In this document: positions 53,496 to 62,285 of the stretch, one piece after another
Layout of the letters: every line of letters starts with the position of its first letter
Numbering within the stretch: position 1 is the first letter of the stretch
DNA from: Rhodocyclales bacterium
GTDB taxonomy: Bacteria; Pseudomonadota; Gammaproteobacteria; Burkholderiales; Rhodocyclaceae
Reading direction: 5' to 3'
Assembly: GCA_026399435.1 (NCBI GenBank)
Contig: JAPLQX010000046.1
Location: 1 to 64,000, forward strand
DNA: 64,000 nt
Program-made: the position numbers and the translations under genes
The notes under the pieces: generated by a model
Databases searched by the model: none
What the model was told of the DNA's origin: nothing
The model's input: the letters and a program-made list of their open reading frames with translations, nothing else

Positions 53496-54082
53496 CACAC
53501 GCGGCGCCTGTGACCCGCGCCGTTCTCGACTTCTGGTTCCTGCCACCGGATCACCCCGCGCATGGGCAAGCGCGTCCCGAGTGGTTCCGCAAGGATGAAA
53601 GCTTCGATGCCGCGATCCGCGAACGCTTCGGTGCGGACGTAGAAGCCACATTGCGCAGCACCCGCGACGAGGGATCCGACGAGAAACTGCTGGCGCGCAT
53701 CCTGCTCCTCGACCAATTCACCCGTAATATTTTCCGCGGCACGCCGCGCGCCTTTGCTGGCGACGCACAAGCCCACCGGCTGGCCGAAACGCTGGTCGCT
53801 GCAGGCCGCGACAAGAACCTGTCGCCCTGCCAGCGCTGGTTTGCCTACCTGCCGTTCGAGCACAGAGAGTCGCTGCTCGATCAGGAGCGCTCGGTGGCGC
53901 TGTTCGCCGGCCTGCGCCGCGAAATGCAGGACGAAACTTTCGACAACGCTTACGACTACGCCCTGCGGCATCGCGAGGTGATCGCCCGCTTCGGGCGCTT
54001 TCCCCATCGCAATGCCATCCTTGGCCGCGCCTCGACGCCCGAGGAAATCGAGTTCCTCAAGCAGCCAGGTTCGTCATTCTGA
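53492..54082 (+). CDS. DUF924 family protein
   Basis: A 196-residue protein with the DUF924 signatures AVLDFWFLPPD, LARILLLDQFTRNIFRGTPRAFAGDAQA and LPFEHRESLLDQERSVALF. Function unknown. Its ATG overlaps the topB stop (ATGA). It is often near topB or lipid-transport genes. Confidence 0.88.
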   Translation: MTHAAPVTRAVLDFWFLPPDHPAHGQARPEWFRKDESFDAAIRERFGADVEATLRSTRDEGSDEKLLARILLLDQFTRNIFRGTPRAFAGDAQAHRLAETLVAAGRDKNLSPCQRWFAYLPFEHRESLLDQERSVALFAGLRREMQDETFDNAYDYALRHREVIARFGRFPHRNAILGRASTPEEIEFLKQPGSSF

Positions 54083-54155
54083 TTTGAGGAAATCCGTCAT
54101 CCATGACTTCGCCGTCAGTGCTGAAGCGCCCCGGAGCACTATTGCGGTCAGATCC

Positions 54156-54797
54156 GTGATCGAAGGCCCCGAGGCTCGCTGCGCGGCCGTCGCGCTACCC
54201 GAGCTAGTGGCGTGCCACGCCTGCGACATGCTGCAGCGGAGCATTCCCCTCCCACCGGGGGGAACTGCGCTTTGCTCGCGCTGTGGCTCGCCACTGTTTG
54301 GCACCGGCCATCGTGACCGCGCCCTTGCGCTGACCCTCACGGCCCTGGTTGTATTTGTCATCGCCAGCGCCTTCCCGATCGCCACCATAGAGACTCAGGG
54401 GCGCTTCAACGCCGCATCGCTCCCGGGGGCGGTCAGCCTGCTTTGGGATGCGGAGATGCACCTGCTCGCCCTGCTGGTATTTGTCACTACGCTGCTGGTG
54501 CCGTTTCTGGAACTGGCCTCGCTCGCTGTAATTCTGGGTGCCTTGCAGGCGGGTCACCCATCCCGGCCGATCAGGCTGATGCTGCGGATCATTTCTGGCA
54601 CTCGCCCCTGGGGCATGGTTGAAGTGTTCATGCTCGGTGTGCTGGTGTCGCTGGTAAAGCTGGCCCACCTTGCACATGTAGTGCCGGGTGTCGCCCTCTG
54701 GGCCTATGCCGCATTGATGCTGTTGCTGGCAGCCGTCTGGAGCAATATCGACGGCCGGGAACTGTGGGCCATCGCGGTTCGCGGCGAATCCGAATGA
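54156..54797 (+). CDS. pqiA: PqiA-type integral membrane protein, first half
   Basis: A 213-residue inner-membrane protein with an N-terminal zinc ribbon (VACHACDMLQRSIPL, ALCSRCGSPLFGTGH) and four TM segments (LTLTALVVFVIASAF; LLALLVFVTTLLVPFLELASLAVIL; others). It is the N-terminal half of the E. coli PqiA, here encoded as a separate protein. The start is uncertain; GTG 54156 is the first in-frame start before the conserved zinc ribbon. Together with the next gene it forms the PqiA pair of a lipid-transport system. Confidence 0.78.
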   Translation: MIEGPEARCAAVALPELVACHACDMLQRSIPLPPGGTALCSRCGSPLFGTGHRDRALALTLTALVVFVIASAFPIATIETQGRFNAASLPGAVSLLWDAEMHLLALLVFVTTLLVPFLELASLAVILGALQAGHPSRPIRLMLRIISGTRPWGMVEVFMLGVLVSLVKLAHLAHVVPGVALWAYAALMLLLAAVWSNIDGRELWAIAVRGESE

Positions 54798-55441
54798 CGA
54801 CGATGGTCACGGCGCTGGAACTCGGCCTGGTCACCTGCCATTCCTGCGGACTGGTATGCCGCCCGCCGGACCTGGTCGAATGCGAGGCATTCTGCCCGCG
54901 CTGCGAGGCGTCGCTGCATGCGCGCAAGCCACGCAGCATTGCCCGTACCTGGGCGCTGCTGCTTGCCGCCTGCGTGTTCTACATTCCGGCAAACCTGCTG
55001 CCCATCATGGAATCAGGCTCCCTGTTCGGATCGCAGCAGGATACGATCATGAGTGGCGTGGTTTTTCTGGCAACATCAGGATCGTGGCATCTCGCCGCGC
55101 TGGTGTTTTTCGCCAGCATCGTCGTGCCCTCCGGAAAACTGCTCGCCCTGGCTTTCCTGCTGGTGTCCGTGCAGCGTTCCGTACCCGGCGCGGCGCGGGC
55201 GCGGACCCGCCTGTATCGCGTGCTCGAGTTCTTCGGCCGCTGGTCGATGCTGGATATTTATGTGGTGACGCTGCTTGCCGCGCTGGTTCAGATCGAATCG
55301 ATTGCCACCATCCGCCCCGGCCCGGGGGCGCTTTTTTTTGGCGCTGTAGTGGTGCTGACGATGCTTGCCGCGATGAACTTCGATCCGCGTCTGATTTGGG
55401 ACAACCTGAAAGAGCAAACCCGCAATGACAGAAATTCCTGA
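54794..55441 (+). CDS. pqiA: PqiA-type integral membrane protein, second half
   Basis: A 215-residue paralogue of the preceding protein with its own zinc ribbon (VTCHSCGLVCRPPDLVECEAFCPRCEASLH) and TM segments. In E. coli both halves are fused into PqiA; splitting into two genes is common in betaproteobacteria. The start overlaps the previous stop (ATGA) and the next gene overlaps its end by 17 nt. Confidence 0.82.
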   Translation: MTTMVTALELGLVTCHSCGLVCRPPDLVECEAFCPRCEASLHARKPRSIARTWALLLAACVFYIPANLLPIMESGSLFGSQQDTIMSGVVFLATSGSWHLAALVFFASIVVPSGKLLALAFLLVSVQRSVPGAARARTRLYRVLEFFGRWSMLDIYVVTLLAALVQIESIATIRPGPGALFFGAVVVLTMLAAMNFDPRLIWDNLKEQTRNDRNS

Positions 55442-57038
55442 ACTTCCCCCGGTGACGGTTGTACCCCGGCGGCGCTTTCGACTCCAGTTGATCTGGCTGG
55501 TTCCCGCGATTGCGGTGCTCATCGGCGGATGGCTTGCGGTGCGCGCCATCATGGAGCGCGGCCCGACCGTGACCATCAGCTTTGCCACCGCCGAGGGGCT
55601 CGAACCGGGGAAGACCCGCATCCGCTACAAGGACGTCGACATCGGACTGGTCAAGGAGGTTTCGCTATCGCCGGACCGCAGTCGCGTTCTGGTAACAGCC
55701 CAGTTCCTCAAACGGGCCGAGCCGCTGCTGGTTGCCGACACGCGTTTTTGGGTGGTGCGTCCCCGCTTTGCCGGCGGGCAACTGACCGGCATCGGCACGC
55801 TGCTCTCGGGCGCACATATCGGGGTCGATGTCGGCAAGTCCTCCGACTCGGCGCGCGAATTCGTCGGTGAGGAAGTGGCACCCATCGTCACCGCCGGCCT
55901 GCCCGGGCGGCAATACAGCATCCATGCGCCGGACCTTGGCTCGATCGACATCGGTTCTCCCGTCTTCTATCGGCGACTGAAGGTAGGCGAGGTCGAGGCC
56001 TATTCCCTGAACAAGGACGGCAGGGGCGTCAGCCTCAAGGTATTCATCAGCGCGCCCTATGACAAGTATGTGACGCCGACGACCCGCTTCTGGAATGCCA
56101 GCGGCGTCGACGTCACTCTCGATGCCTCGGGGCTGCGCGTGCAGACGCAGTCCGCGATGGCTATCCTGGTCGGCGGCGTGGCATTTGAGACTTTGCCCAG
56201 CGAGACCGATCCCGGCCAGGCGCCGGCCGATTCGACATTCACCTTGCATCGGGACCGGGCGGAAGCGATGAAGGCACCTGACGGGGAGATGCAGGTCTAT
56301 GTGATGAACTTCAAGGAATCGCTGCGCGGCCTGTCGCCTGGAGCGCCGGTAGACTTCCGCGGCGTGGTGGTCGGCGAGGTTCTTTCGCTCGGCGTCGAAT
56401 ACGAGCCGGAACGTGAATGGTTTCACTTCCCGGTGTATGTCGCCATCTATCCTGAGCGCATAGCCATGCGGCGTCCGTCCGGAGGGCCGCCAGCCGATGC
56501 GGCCGCCGATGCGCGGCGAGTGAAAAAGGGCCTGCTCAAGGCCGTCGTCGAGCGCGGGTTCCGTGCCCAGTTGCGAACCGGCAACCTCCTCACCGGGCAG
56601 CTTTATGTGGCGCTGGATTTTTTCAAGGACGCAAAAAAGGTCGCAATCAACCAGGCGGCGGTTCCTCCGGAATTCCCCACGGTGCACGCCAGCCTGGAGG
56701 ACTTGCAGGCATCGCTGGGACGCATTCTGAAAAATCTCGAGCAGGTTCCGTTTGCCGCGGTGGCAGGCGATGCACGGCAGACCTTGCAGGGGCTGGACAA
56801 GCTGGCGCGCCGACTTGAGTCCGAAGTAGCCCCGGAGGCACAGGCTGCCCTGGCGGGCCTGCGGCTTACCCTGGGCAACATGGAACGCACGCTGGCCGCG
56901 GACTCACCCGTACTGTCGGATGTGCGCGACGCCGCGCGGGAGATTGCGCGGGCCGCTCAGGCCTTGCGTTCCCTCGCCGACACCCTTGACCGACAACCCG
57001 AAGCCCTGCTCAAGGGAAAGCGGGAGGAACTGCCATGA
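55425..57038 (+). CDS. pqiB: MCE family protein, PqiB-like (intermembrane lipid transport)
   Basis: A 537-residue protein anchored by an N-terminal TM segment (LIWLVPAIAVLIGGWLAVRAI) with three MCE domains (from about 45, 160 and 280; for example TISFATAEGLEPGKTRIRYKDVDIGLVKEVSLSPD) and a C-terminal helical region. PqiB forms a syringe-like tunnel that carries lipids between membranes. Partners pqiA (upstream) and pqiC (downstream) are in the operon. Confidence 0.92.
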   Translation: MTEIPELPPVTVVPRRRFRLQLIWLVPAIAVLIGGWLAVRAIMERGPTVTISFATAEGLEPGKTRIRYKDVDIGLVKEVSLSPDRSRVLVTAQFLKRAEPLLVADTRFWVVRPRFAGGQLTGIGTLLSGAHIGVDVGKSSDSAREFVGEEVAPIVTAGLPGRQYSIHAPDLGSIDIGSPVFYRRLKVGEVEAYSLNKDGRGVSLKVFISAPYDKYVTPTTRFWNASGVDVTLDASGLRVQTQSAMAILVGGVAFETLPSETDPGQAPADSTFTLHRDRAEAMKAPDGEMQVYVMNFKESLRGLSPGAPVDFRGVVVGEVLSLGVEYEPEREWFHFPVYVAIYPERIAMRRPSGGPPADAAADARRVKKGLLKAVVERGFRAQLRTGNLLTGQLYVALDFFKDAKKVAINQAAVPPEFPTVHASLEDLQASLGRILKNLEQVPFAAVAGDARQTLQGLDKLARRLESEVAPEAQAALAGLRLTLGNMERTLAADSPVLSDVRDAAREIARAAQALRSLADTLDRQPEALLKGKREELP

Positions 57039-57640
57039 TGACTCCAGGTTCAATGCTTTTTCGCCTTGCTGTAGTGCTGGCTTTGGCGAGCGCCGGCTGC
57101 AGCAGTTCGCCAAAAACCCAGCTCTATGCCCTTCAGGCTCCCCCTGCAGCGCAACTTGATGATGGCAATCGCGCCGACTCCAACCTGCATATCGTCATTG
57201 GTCCGGTCACGCTGCCGGAACTGGTGGATCGCCCGCAGATCGTGGTCCTCACCGGAGATCATTCTGTCCATGCCAGCGACTTCAATCGCTGGGCGGAACC
57301 TCTGAAGGCGGCATTTTCCCGCCGGTTGATGACCGATCTGGCACGGGAACTCAAATCGACGCGCGTGCGGCTCCAGGGGCAAGGGGGCACCGCTGACGCG
57401 GATCTGCGGATCGACGTGGACGTACTTCGCTTCGAGGCTGCCCTCGGCGATTTTGCGCTGGTCGAAGCGGTATGGACCCTCAGGCGCAAGGGCGAGCCGC
57501 CGCGCAGCGGAAGGAGTTTTGTACGCGAGCGTCTGACGGCAGACGGTTATGCGGCGGTGGTGGCCGGGCTCGGACGCGCCACGGCCGGTGTTGGCCGCGA
57601 TCTCGCCACCGCTATTCGCGAGTTGCCCCAGACGCGGTGA
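57035..57640 (+). CDS. pqiC: PqiC family outer-membrane lipoprotein
   Basis: A 201-residue lipoprotein: signal ending ALASAGCSSSPK (lipobox Cys22), then the ABC-type transport auxiliary/PqiC domain (IVIGPVTLPELVDRPQIVV, RLMTDLARELKSTRVRL). It anchors the PqiB tunnel at the outer membrane. It overlaps pqiB by four bases (ATGA). Confidence 0.9.
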   Translation: MMTPGSMLFRLAVVLALASAGCSSSPKTQLYALQAPPAAQLDDGNRADSNLHIVIGPVTLPELVDRPQIVVLTGDHSVHASDFNRWAEPLKAAFSRRLMTDLARELKSTRVRLQGQGGTADADLRIDVDVLRFEAALGDFALVEAVWTLRRKGEPPRSGRSFVRERLTADGYAAVVAGLGRATAGVGRDLATAIRELPQTR

Positions 57641-57651
57641 CCGGGCACGGC

Positions 57652-58431
57652 TCAACCGCTGTGGCCAAAGAAGCTTTGCAGTCCGGTGTAGGCCGAGAGT
57701 CCGGCGGTCGTCAGCGCCGTCAGCGAACCGCGCACCTCCTGCACCTTTCTTACGGTCGCCTGCACTTGGTCAGCGCGCGTCCTGCTGGTCGATAGCAGAG
57801 TGACGGCCTTGACCGTGAACCCCTTGGCGGCCTCAGGCGAAACTGCTTCCAGCTTTTGTCGCAGCATGCGGCCAAGGACCATGCCGGTAGTGTAGGAGAA
57901 GCCGATACTGGCGGCATATTCGGCGAATTCGCGCCATTCGCGAGCATCCTGGGGCAACAGGGGGGTGTGATCGACCAGGCTGATGACGCCGCTCATGCCC
58001 AGCACCGCCAGCACAGCCATCGTGAATCCCGCACCCAGCCAGAATGGAAACGACCGCTCGCGCCGCATCAGCAGGAAAGCGAAAGGGAGTGGAATCAACA
58101 GCGACACAAGACGGAGGTATAGGGTATTCAGGTCGAAGAGGACCGTGATTACGCCGTGGGCAGCAAGCAGCAGAAGCAGCGGTGCAAGCCACAGCAGTAC
58201 CCAGTCGGCCCCGGAGCCGAAAGGCGCTGGCGGAGGGGCTGTCGGTGCATCGATCGCCGGTGCATCGATCCCCGGTGCGGCTGCTTCGGCGTTTCCCGCC
58301 AGTTCCTGTACCCGCTGTTCGAGCGCCTCGATCTTTTCCAGCAGCGGCTTGATCAAGTACAGATCACGGGTGCAGTGAGGGCAGGCCAGCGCCTGATCGC
58401 TTACCTCGCTGATGCAATAAGGACACTGCAC
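57652..58431 (-). CDS. Zinc-ribbon membrane protein, uncharacterised
   Basis: A 259-residue protein: an N-terminal zinc ribbon (MQCPYCISEVSDQALACPHC), a coiled segment (IKPLLEKIEALEQRVQELAG), a Pro/Ala-rich linker and three to four TM segments (VLLWLAPLLLLLAAHGVITVLF; LVSLLIPLPFAFLLM; WLGAGFTMAVLAVLGMSG), then a cytoplasmic helical tail (TVKAVTLLSTSRTRADQV). No known family. It is the last gene of an operon with two exported proteins (58432, 58911), adjacent to the pqi operon on the opposite strand. Confidence 0.7.
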   Translation of the reverse strand: MQCPYCISEVSDQALACPHCTRDLYLIKPLLEKIEALEQRVQELAGNAEAAAPGIDAPAIDAPTAPPPAPFGSGADWVLLWLAPLLLLLAAHGVITVLFDLNTLYLRLVSLLIPLPFAFLLMRRERSFPFWLGAGFTMAVLAVLGMSGVISLVDHTPLLPQDAREWREFAEYAASIGFSYTTGMVLGRMLRQKLEAVSPEAAKGFTVKAVTLLSTSRTRADQVQATVRKVQEVRGSLTALTTAGLSAYTGLQSFFGHSG

Positions 58432-58860
58432 CTACTTGACCACGCTCAGCCTGATCACGGTGCTCGTCCGGCGGCCTTCGGAGTCCTCCAGGCTCATCTG
58501 GATCCGATGCTCACCGGGGGGGGCCTCGGCGTTGGCGAGGTCGATGCCCTGTTCGGAGATTCCCGGCTTGACGCGATCCAGCAGATCAACCGCCGGCGCC
58601 TTGAGATAGGTCACCTTGATGCTCTCCGGGACTATTTTCGCTCCGCCACGGGGTTCGAAGGCGACCTTGAGATTGAACGGCGACTTGATCGCTTTTTCCG
58701 GATCGGGAGAAATCACCCGGATTCCGGGGCCGCGTGTGATGCTGCGCGTTTTCGTTTCGACGGCCGCCGGCAGCCTGGCCTCGGACTCCGTGATCAGTGA
58801 TGCCGCACCCGCGTTAAACGACAGCAGAACGGCGAGGATGGCCGGGAGGAAATGCTTCAT
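58432..58860 (-). CDS. Small exported protein, uncharacterised
   Basis: A 142-residue protein with a signal peptide (MKHFLPAILAVLLSFNAGA) and a mature, beta-rich domain (IRVISPDPEKAIKSPFNLKVAFEPRGGAKIVPESIKVTYLKAP, then RIQMSLEDSEGRRTSTVIRLSVVK) resembling an Ig-like fold. It is directly upstream of the zinc-ribbon membrane protein with no gap and downstream of a FecR-like protein. Function unknown. Confidence 0.68.
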   Translation of the reverse strand: MKHFLPAILAVLLSFNAGAASLITESEARLPAAVETKTRSITRGPGIRVISPDPEKAIKSPFNLKVAFEPRGGAKIVPESIKVTYLKAPAVDLLDRVKPGISEQGIDLANAEAPPGEHRIQMSLEDSEGRRTSTVIRLSVVK

Positions 58861-58910
58861 GCAAAGGGCCTTTCTGGGTCAGAAAAAAAACCAGTATGCA
58901 GCATAACTGA

Positions 58911-59747
58911 TCAGCGCGCCTCGGCGAACTTTCGCAGGACGTTGTCGTCCGGTTTTTCCTTCGCCAGTTCTTTCCACAGTTCCCGGGCCTCGTCTTTCGC
59001 ACCGACCTCAGTCAGCAACGCTGCGTAAAGCACGCGCCGCGAAAACGGCGAGCTGGCGTCGACCTTGAGGGCCGACAGTTGCTTGATGGTCGCTGCCGGC
59101 GCTACCGAAAATTCCGCCGATGCGCCGGACGTGGCGCCGCCTGCGGAAAAGTATTCGATGCGCCAGACGTATTTCTCGCCGGGAGCCAGTCGATGCGTTT
59201 TCGACAGTGGCAACTGGGTGTCCCGGGTTCGGGCTTCCCAGTGCAGGGAGCCATCCGGTTTCAGGACGGAGAGCCGGTAGCCGGTGGAGGCCTCGACAGG
59301 AGTCCAGCGGAACAGCGGCGCATCCGAGACGACGACGGTCTTCACCGGCGAGATCGGATTCAGCACATTCCCCGTGGCCATGCTGCGCGCCGCCGGCTTC
59401 GCCTGGGCCGCCATGCCAGGCTCGATGCGAATGTCGGGCATGCCCTTGGCGGGCAGCTCCGCGCCGGTGACGCTGCCACCGATGCCCTGCGGGCCATTCG
59501 GCGTAACGCGGTAATCCTGACCGCCCTTCAGGACATATTCCTTGCCGTTGGCAAGATCGACCGCAACGATGGTGGCATCCGCCTGCAGCGACAAGCGCGA
59601 GCCATCGGAAATTTCGGCCAGTGTCGCCACCGCACCCTTGCCTTCGATCTCGGCCCTGCCCGTGATCTCGGTGACGAGGAGCCCGGCCATTGCATCCGTC
59701 AGGCAGAACGTCATTGCTACAGCGGAGAGAATCACACTTGATTTCAC
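58911..59747 (-). CDS. Exported FecR-like domain protein
   Basis: A 278-residue exported protein: signal peptide (MKSSVILSAVAMTFCLTDAMA), then a FecR-like domain (LLVTEITGRAEIEGKGAVATLAEISDGSRLSLQADATIVAVDLANGKEYVLKGG), a fibronectin-like segment (PLFRWTPVEASTGYRLSVLKPDGSLHWEA) and a short TPR-like C-terminus (LLTEVGAKDEARELWKELAKEKPDDN). GTG 59747 has AAAGGAT upstream; no ATG is suitable. It heads the three-gene operon with the two proteins downstream. Its FecR-like part does not imply a sigma-factor partner here, since none is next to it. Confidence 0.72.
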   Translation of the reverse strand: MKSSVILSAVAMTFCLTDAMAGLLVTEITGRAEIEGKGAVATLAEISDGSRLSLQADATIVAVDLANGKEYVLKGGQDYRVTPNGPQGIGGSVTGAELPAKGMPDIRIEPGMAAQAKPAARSMATGNVLNPISPVKTVVVSDAPLFRWTPVEASTGYRLSVLKPDGSLHWEARTRDTQLPLSKTHRLAPGEKYVWRIEYFSAGGATSGASAEFSVAPAATIKQLSALKVDASSPFSRRVLYAALLTEVGAKDEARELWKELAKEKPDDNVLRKFAEAR

Positions 59748-59862
59748 GGGTATATCCTTTACTGGCGAGATGCGCGCCGTTGCAGACAGGACGGCAGGGT
59801 ACCTATGTAACACGTGTGGAGGGACGCGGGCAACACATGTCTCCACCCTACAGATGACCAAA

Positions 59863-59892
59863 ACAACAAGGCCCCTCGCGGGGCCTTGTTGT
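59863..59892 (-). terminator. Rho-independent terminator of rhlE (may work both ways)
   Basis: A 13-bp stem ACAACAAGGCCCC (59863-59875) and GGGGCCTTGTTGT (59880-59892) with loop TCGC. On the minus strand it is followed by TTTTGG, directly after the rhlE stop. The 166-nt gap 59748-59913 holds no gene. Confidence 0.85.
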
Positions 59893-59913
59893 CTGGTGCG
59901 GACTGAAGCTATT

Positions 59914-61242
59914 TCAGCGATGCCGCTGGCCGCTGTGGTGGCTGGCCGGCTTGGCGCCGCCGCCACCGCCGCCACCGCCCGAACGGGCCGGCCGTGGTGC
60001 GCCGCTGCGGTTCCCCGCTCCCGTGCGCGTGCGGGCCTGGGCAGGCTTGGGCGCGGACGGGCGTCCGGCAGATGGGCGCGGTACGGCGTGGGTGTGCTGC
60101 GGCTCGAAACCCGGCAGGACAGAAGTCTCGATCTCGCGCTTCAGCAGGCGCTCGATGTCGCGCAACTGGATGCGCTCATCGCTGCTCACCAGGCTGAGCG
60201 CTTCGCCGCTGGCACCGGCGCGGCCGGTGCGGCCGATGCGGTGGATGTAGTCTTCCGGTACATTGGGCAGTTCGAAATTGACCACGCGCGGCAGGGAATC
60301 GATGTCGAGGCCGCGCGCGGCGATGTCGGTCGCCACCAGCGCCGCGAGCTTGCCGGACTTGAAGTCGGCCAGGGCGCGGGTGCGGGCATTCTGCGACTTG
60401 TTGCCATGCAGCGCTGCGGTGCGCACGCCGGCCTGCTCCAGCTTCTTGGCCAGCGCGTCGGAGCCATGCTTGGTACGGCAGAACACCAGCACCTGGTGCC
60501 AGCCGTGGGCGGCGAACAAGTGCAGCAGCAGATCGCGCTTCTTGTCCTGGTCGACCTTGATCACCGAGTGCGACACCAGCTCTGCCGGCGCATTGCGGCG
60601 CGCGACCTCGACCATGGCCGGATTCCTCAGCACGGTGTGCGCGAGTTCGCGCACTTCGGCGGCAAAGGTGGCGGAGAACATCAGGTTCTGCCGTTCCTTC
60701 GGCAGGCGCTCGATGATGCGGCGGATGTCGCGGATGAAGCCCATGTCGAACATGCGATCGGCTTCGTCGAGCACCAGGGTCTGCACTTTCGACAGGTCGA
60801 CAGTGCGCTGGCCGAGGTGGTCGAGCAGGCGGCCGGGAGTGGCGACGAGAATGTCGATGCCGCGGCGCATGGTCTGGATCTGCGGGTTGATGCCGACCCC
60901 GCCGAACACGGCGAGGCTGCGCAGGCCGGTATGGGCGCCATAGACGCGCACGCTTTCGAGTACCTGCGCGGCGAGTTCGCGCGTGGGCACCAGCACCAGC
61001 ACGCGCGGCGCGGTGTGGGTTACCTTTTGCAGCGGACTGGTCTGCGGGTTGGTCAGGCGCTGCAATATCGGCAGCACGAAGGCGGCGGTCTTGCCGGTGC
61101 CGGTCTGGGCCAGGGCCTCGAGATCGCGGCCGGCGAGAATGTGGGGGATGGCCTGTTGCTGGACAGGGGTGGGCGTGGTGTAGCCCTGCTCGCCAATGGC
61201 GCGCAGGAGCTCGGCCGACAGGCCGAGTTCGGAGAACTGCAT
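59914..61242 (-). CDS. rhlE: DEAD-box RNA helicase RhlE
   Basis: A 442-residue ATP-dependent RNA helicase, involved in ribosome assembly and RNA decay. Q motif ([13 protein letters not shown]), motif [12 protein letters not shown], motif Ia [13 protein letters not shown] ([13 protein letters not shown]), SAT, and [10 protein letters not shown] are intact. The C-terminal tail is RG- and Gly-rich ([13 protein letters not shown]) as in RhlE. ATG 61242 was chosen because it opens the Q-motif region and has an AGAGG site. The 251-nt upstream region holds a copy of the long module of the dispersed repeat. Confidence 0.95.
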   Translation of the reverse strand: MQFSELGLSAELLRAIGEQGYTTPTPVQQQAIPHILAGRDLEALAQTGTGKTAAFVLPILQRLTNPQTSPLQKVTHTAPRVLVLVPTRELAAQVLESVRVYGAHTGLRSLAVFGGVGINPQIQTMRRGIDILVATPGRLLDHLGQRTVDLSKVQTLVLDEADRMFDMGFIRDIRRIIERLPKERQNLMFSATFAAEVRELAHTVLRNPAMVEVARRNAPAELVSHSVIKVDQDKKRDLLLHLFAAHGWHQVLVFCRTKHGSDALAKKLEQAGVRTAALHGNKSQNARTRALADFKSGKLAALVATDIAARGLDIDSLPRVVNFELPNVPEDYIHRIGRTGRAGASGEALSLVSSDERIQLRDIERLLKREIETSVLPGFEPQHTHAVPRPSAGRPSAPKPAQARTRTGAGNRSGAPRPARSGGGGGGGGAKPASHHSGQRHR

Positions 61243-61453
61243 GTTGATTACCTCTGAAGCCGACCCCCGCAAACATGCAGGCCAATCTGGGCGGAAACTT
61301 CTATGGGGTGTAACCTTCGAGGGGACTAAGACAAACGCTATGTCGCCATTCAGGCACGACCGGCAGACTGGGGCGCGGTCGCTGAGGAGGTGAAGCGGGG
61401 CGGACTGTAACACAGGCCGCCCGTGATGCCCTGAATTTCTTTCGCCGCGCCGT

Positions 61454-61481
61454 CAGCGCCAGCGCGGTGCGTCCCTTCGGG
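61454..61481 (-). repeat. Dispersed repeat, long module, intergenic copy
   Basis: These 28 bases are exactly the reverse complement of 27526-27553 in asmA (CAGCGCCAGCGCGGTGCGTC on plus, continuing to TTCGGG). It lies between the rhlE leader and the end of rubredoxin. The 61243-61493 gap contains no other feature. Confidence 0.7.
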
Positions 61482-61493
61482 AACTCTCAAGCG

Positions 61494-61658
61494 TCAGAGT
61501 TCTACCATCACAAAGTCGTTCTTCGCCACACCGCATTCCGGACAGACAAAACTCTCGGGAACATCGGCCCAGCGCGTGCCGGGAGCGAGACCGTGTTCCG
61601 CGTCGCCGGCGGCTTCGTCGTAGATCCAGCCGCAAACAATACATTGCCACTGCTTCAT
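61494..61658 (-). CDS. Rubredoxin
   Basis: A 54-residue iron protein with the classical rubredoxin motifs CIVCGWIYDEAAG and CPECGVAKNDF (four Cys for one Fe). It carries single electrons, for example to oxygen- or peroxide-reducing enzymes. Start ATG 61658 gives the standard length; ATG 61691, with a better SD (GAAGG), adds 11 residues. It follows ubiT on the same strand. Confidence 0.93.
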   Translation of the reverse strand: MKQWQCIVCGWIYDEAAGDAEHGLAPGTRWADVPESFVCPECGVAKNDFVMVEL

Positions 61659-61800
61659 TTTTTTCTCGTGAATCGGGTTGGGGATCGCCATGTTAGGACC
61701 TTCCGGCAACCCGATCCAATGAGATATCGCAATTCGATGGATAGCGGCGCGCTATCGCGCCACGGCTTGGCCCGGCCCCTCCTTGCAGAGGGCGCGGGCT

Positions 61801-62274
61801 TCAGCTCTTGAGGAAGGTCGGGCGCATGCCCCGCCACGACAGGCGCGGCCACTCGAGGGCATCGAGCATGTTCTTGACCCGCAGCCCTAGTTCGGTATCG
61901 CCCTCGATGGTCAGGCTGCGATTGAAAAACAGCGTGTCCGGGTCTTCCTGCCGGCTCACCATCTGCAGGAAGGCCGACAGCCGCGCCGTGAAGTGCAGGT
62001 CTGGCGTGCCCACCGAGACAAAGACCGGCCGGAATGCACCCTGACGATAGGCGAAGTCCACCACCATGCCCGTGTCCAGCACCGTCACGCGGAATTGACG
62101 GCCTTCGAGTTCCTGCAAGGTGTCCTCGGGCAGCACGCCGAGCTTGCGCGCGGCATTCAGCGCCAGCGCCAGATTCACCGAATGCGGCCATTGCGGCAGC
62201 CGCGCGCCCAGCCGCGCCACCAGCGGCGGCAGGGTGAAGGCGGGAATCACCGGAATGCTGAAGCGAGTTGTCAT
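61801..62274 (-). CDS. ubiT: Ubiquinone biosynthesis accessory factor UbiT (SCP2 domain)
   Basis: A 157-residue SCP2-like protein. SCP2-domain text is QFRVTVLDTGMVVDFAYRQGAFRPVFV, with a final FFNRSLTIEGDTELGLRVKNMLDALEW. UbiT binds the polyprenyl ubiquinone precursors in the oxygen-independent branch. It follows ubiV by 11 nt. Confidence 0.9.
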   Translation of the reverse strand: MTTRFSIPVIPAFTLPPLVARLGARLPQWPHSVNLALALNAARKLGVLPEDTLQELEGRQFRVTVLDTGMVVDFAYRQGAFRPVFVSVGTPDLHFTARLSAFLQMVSRQEDPDTLFFNRSLTIEGDTELGLRVKNMLDALEWPRLSWRGMRPTFLKS

Positions 62275-62285
62275 TGCAAAACCTT

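Noticed and set aside
50844-53651. A 935-codon minus-strand frame across topB
   Set aside because: Antisense shadow of topB and DUF924; no domain recognised.
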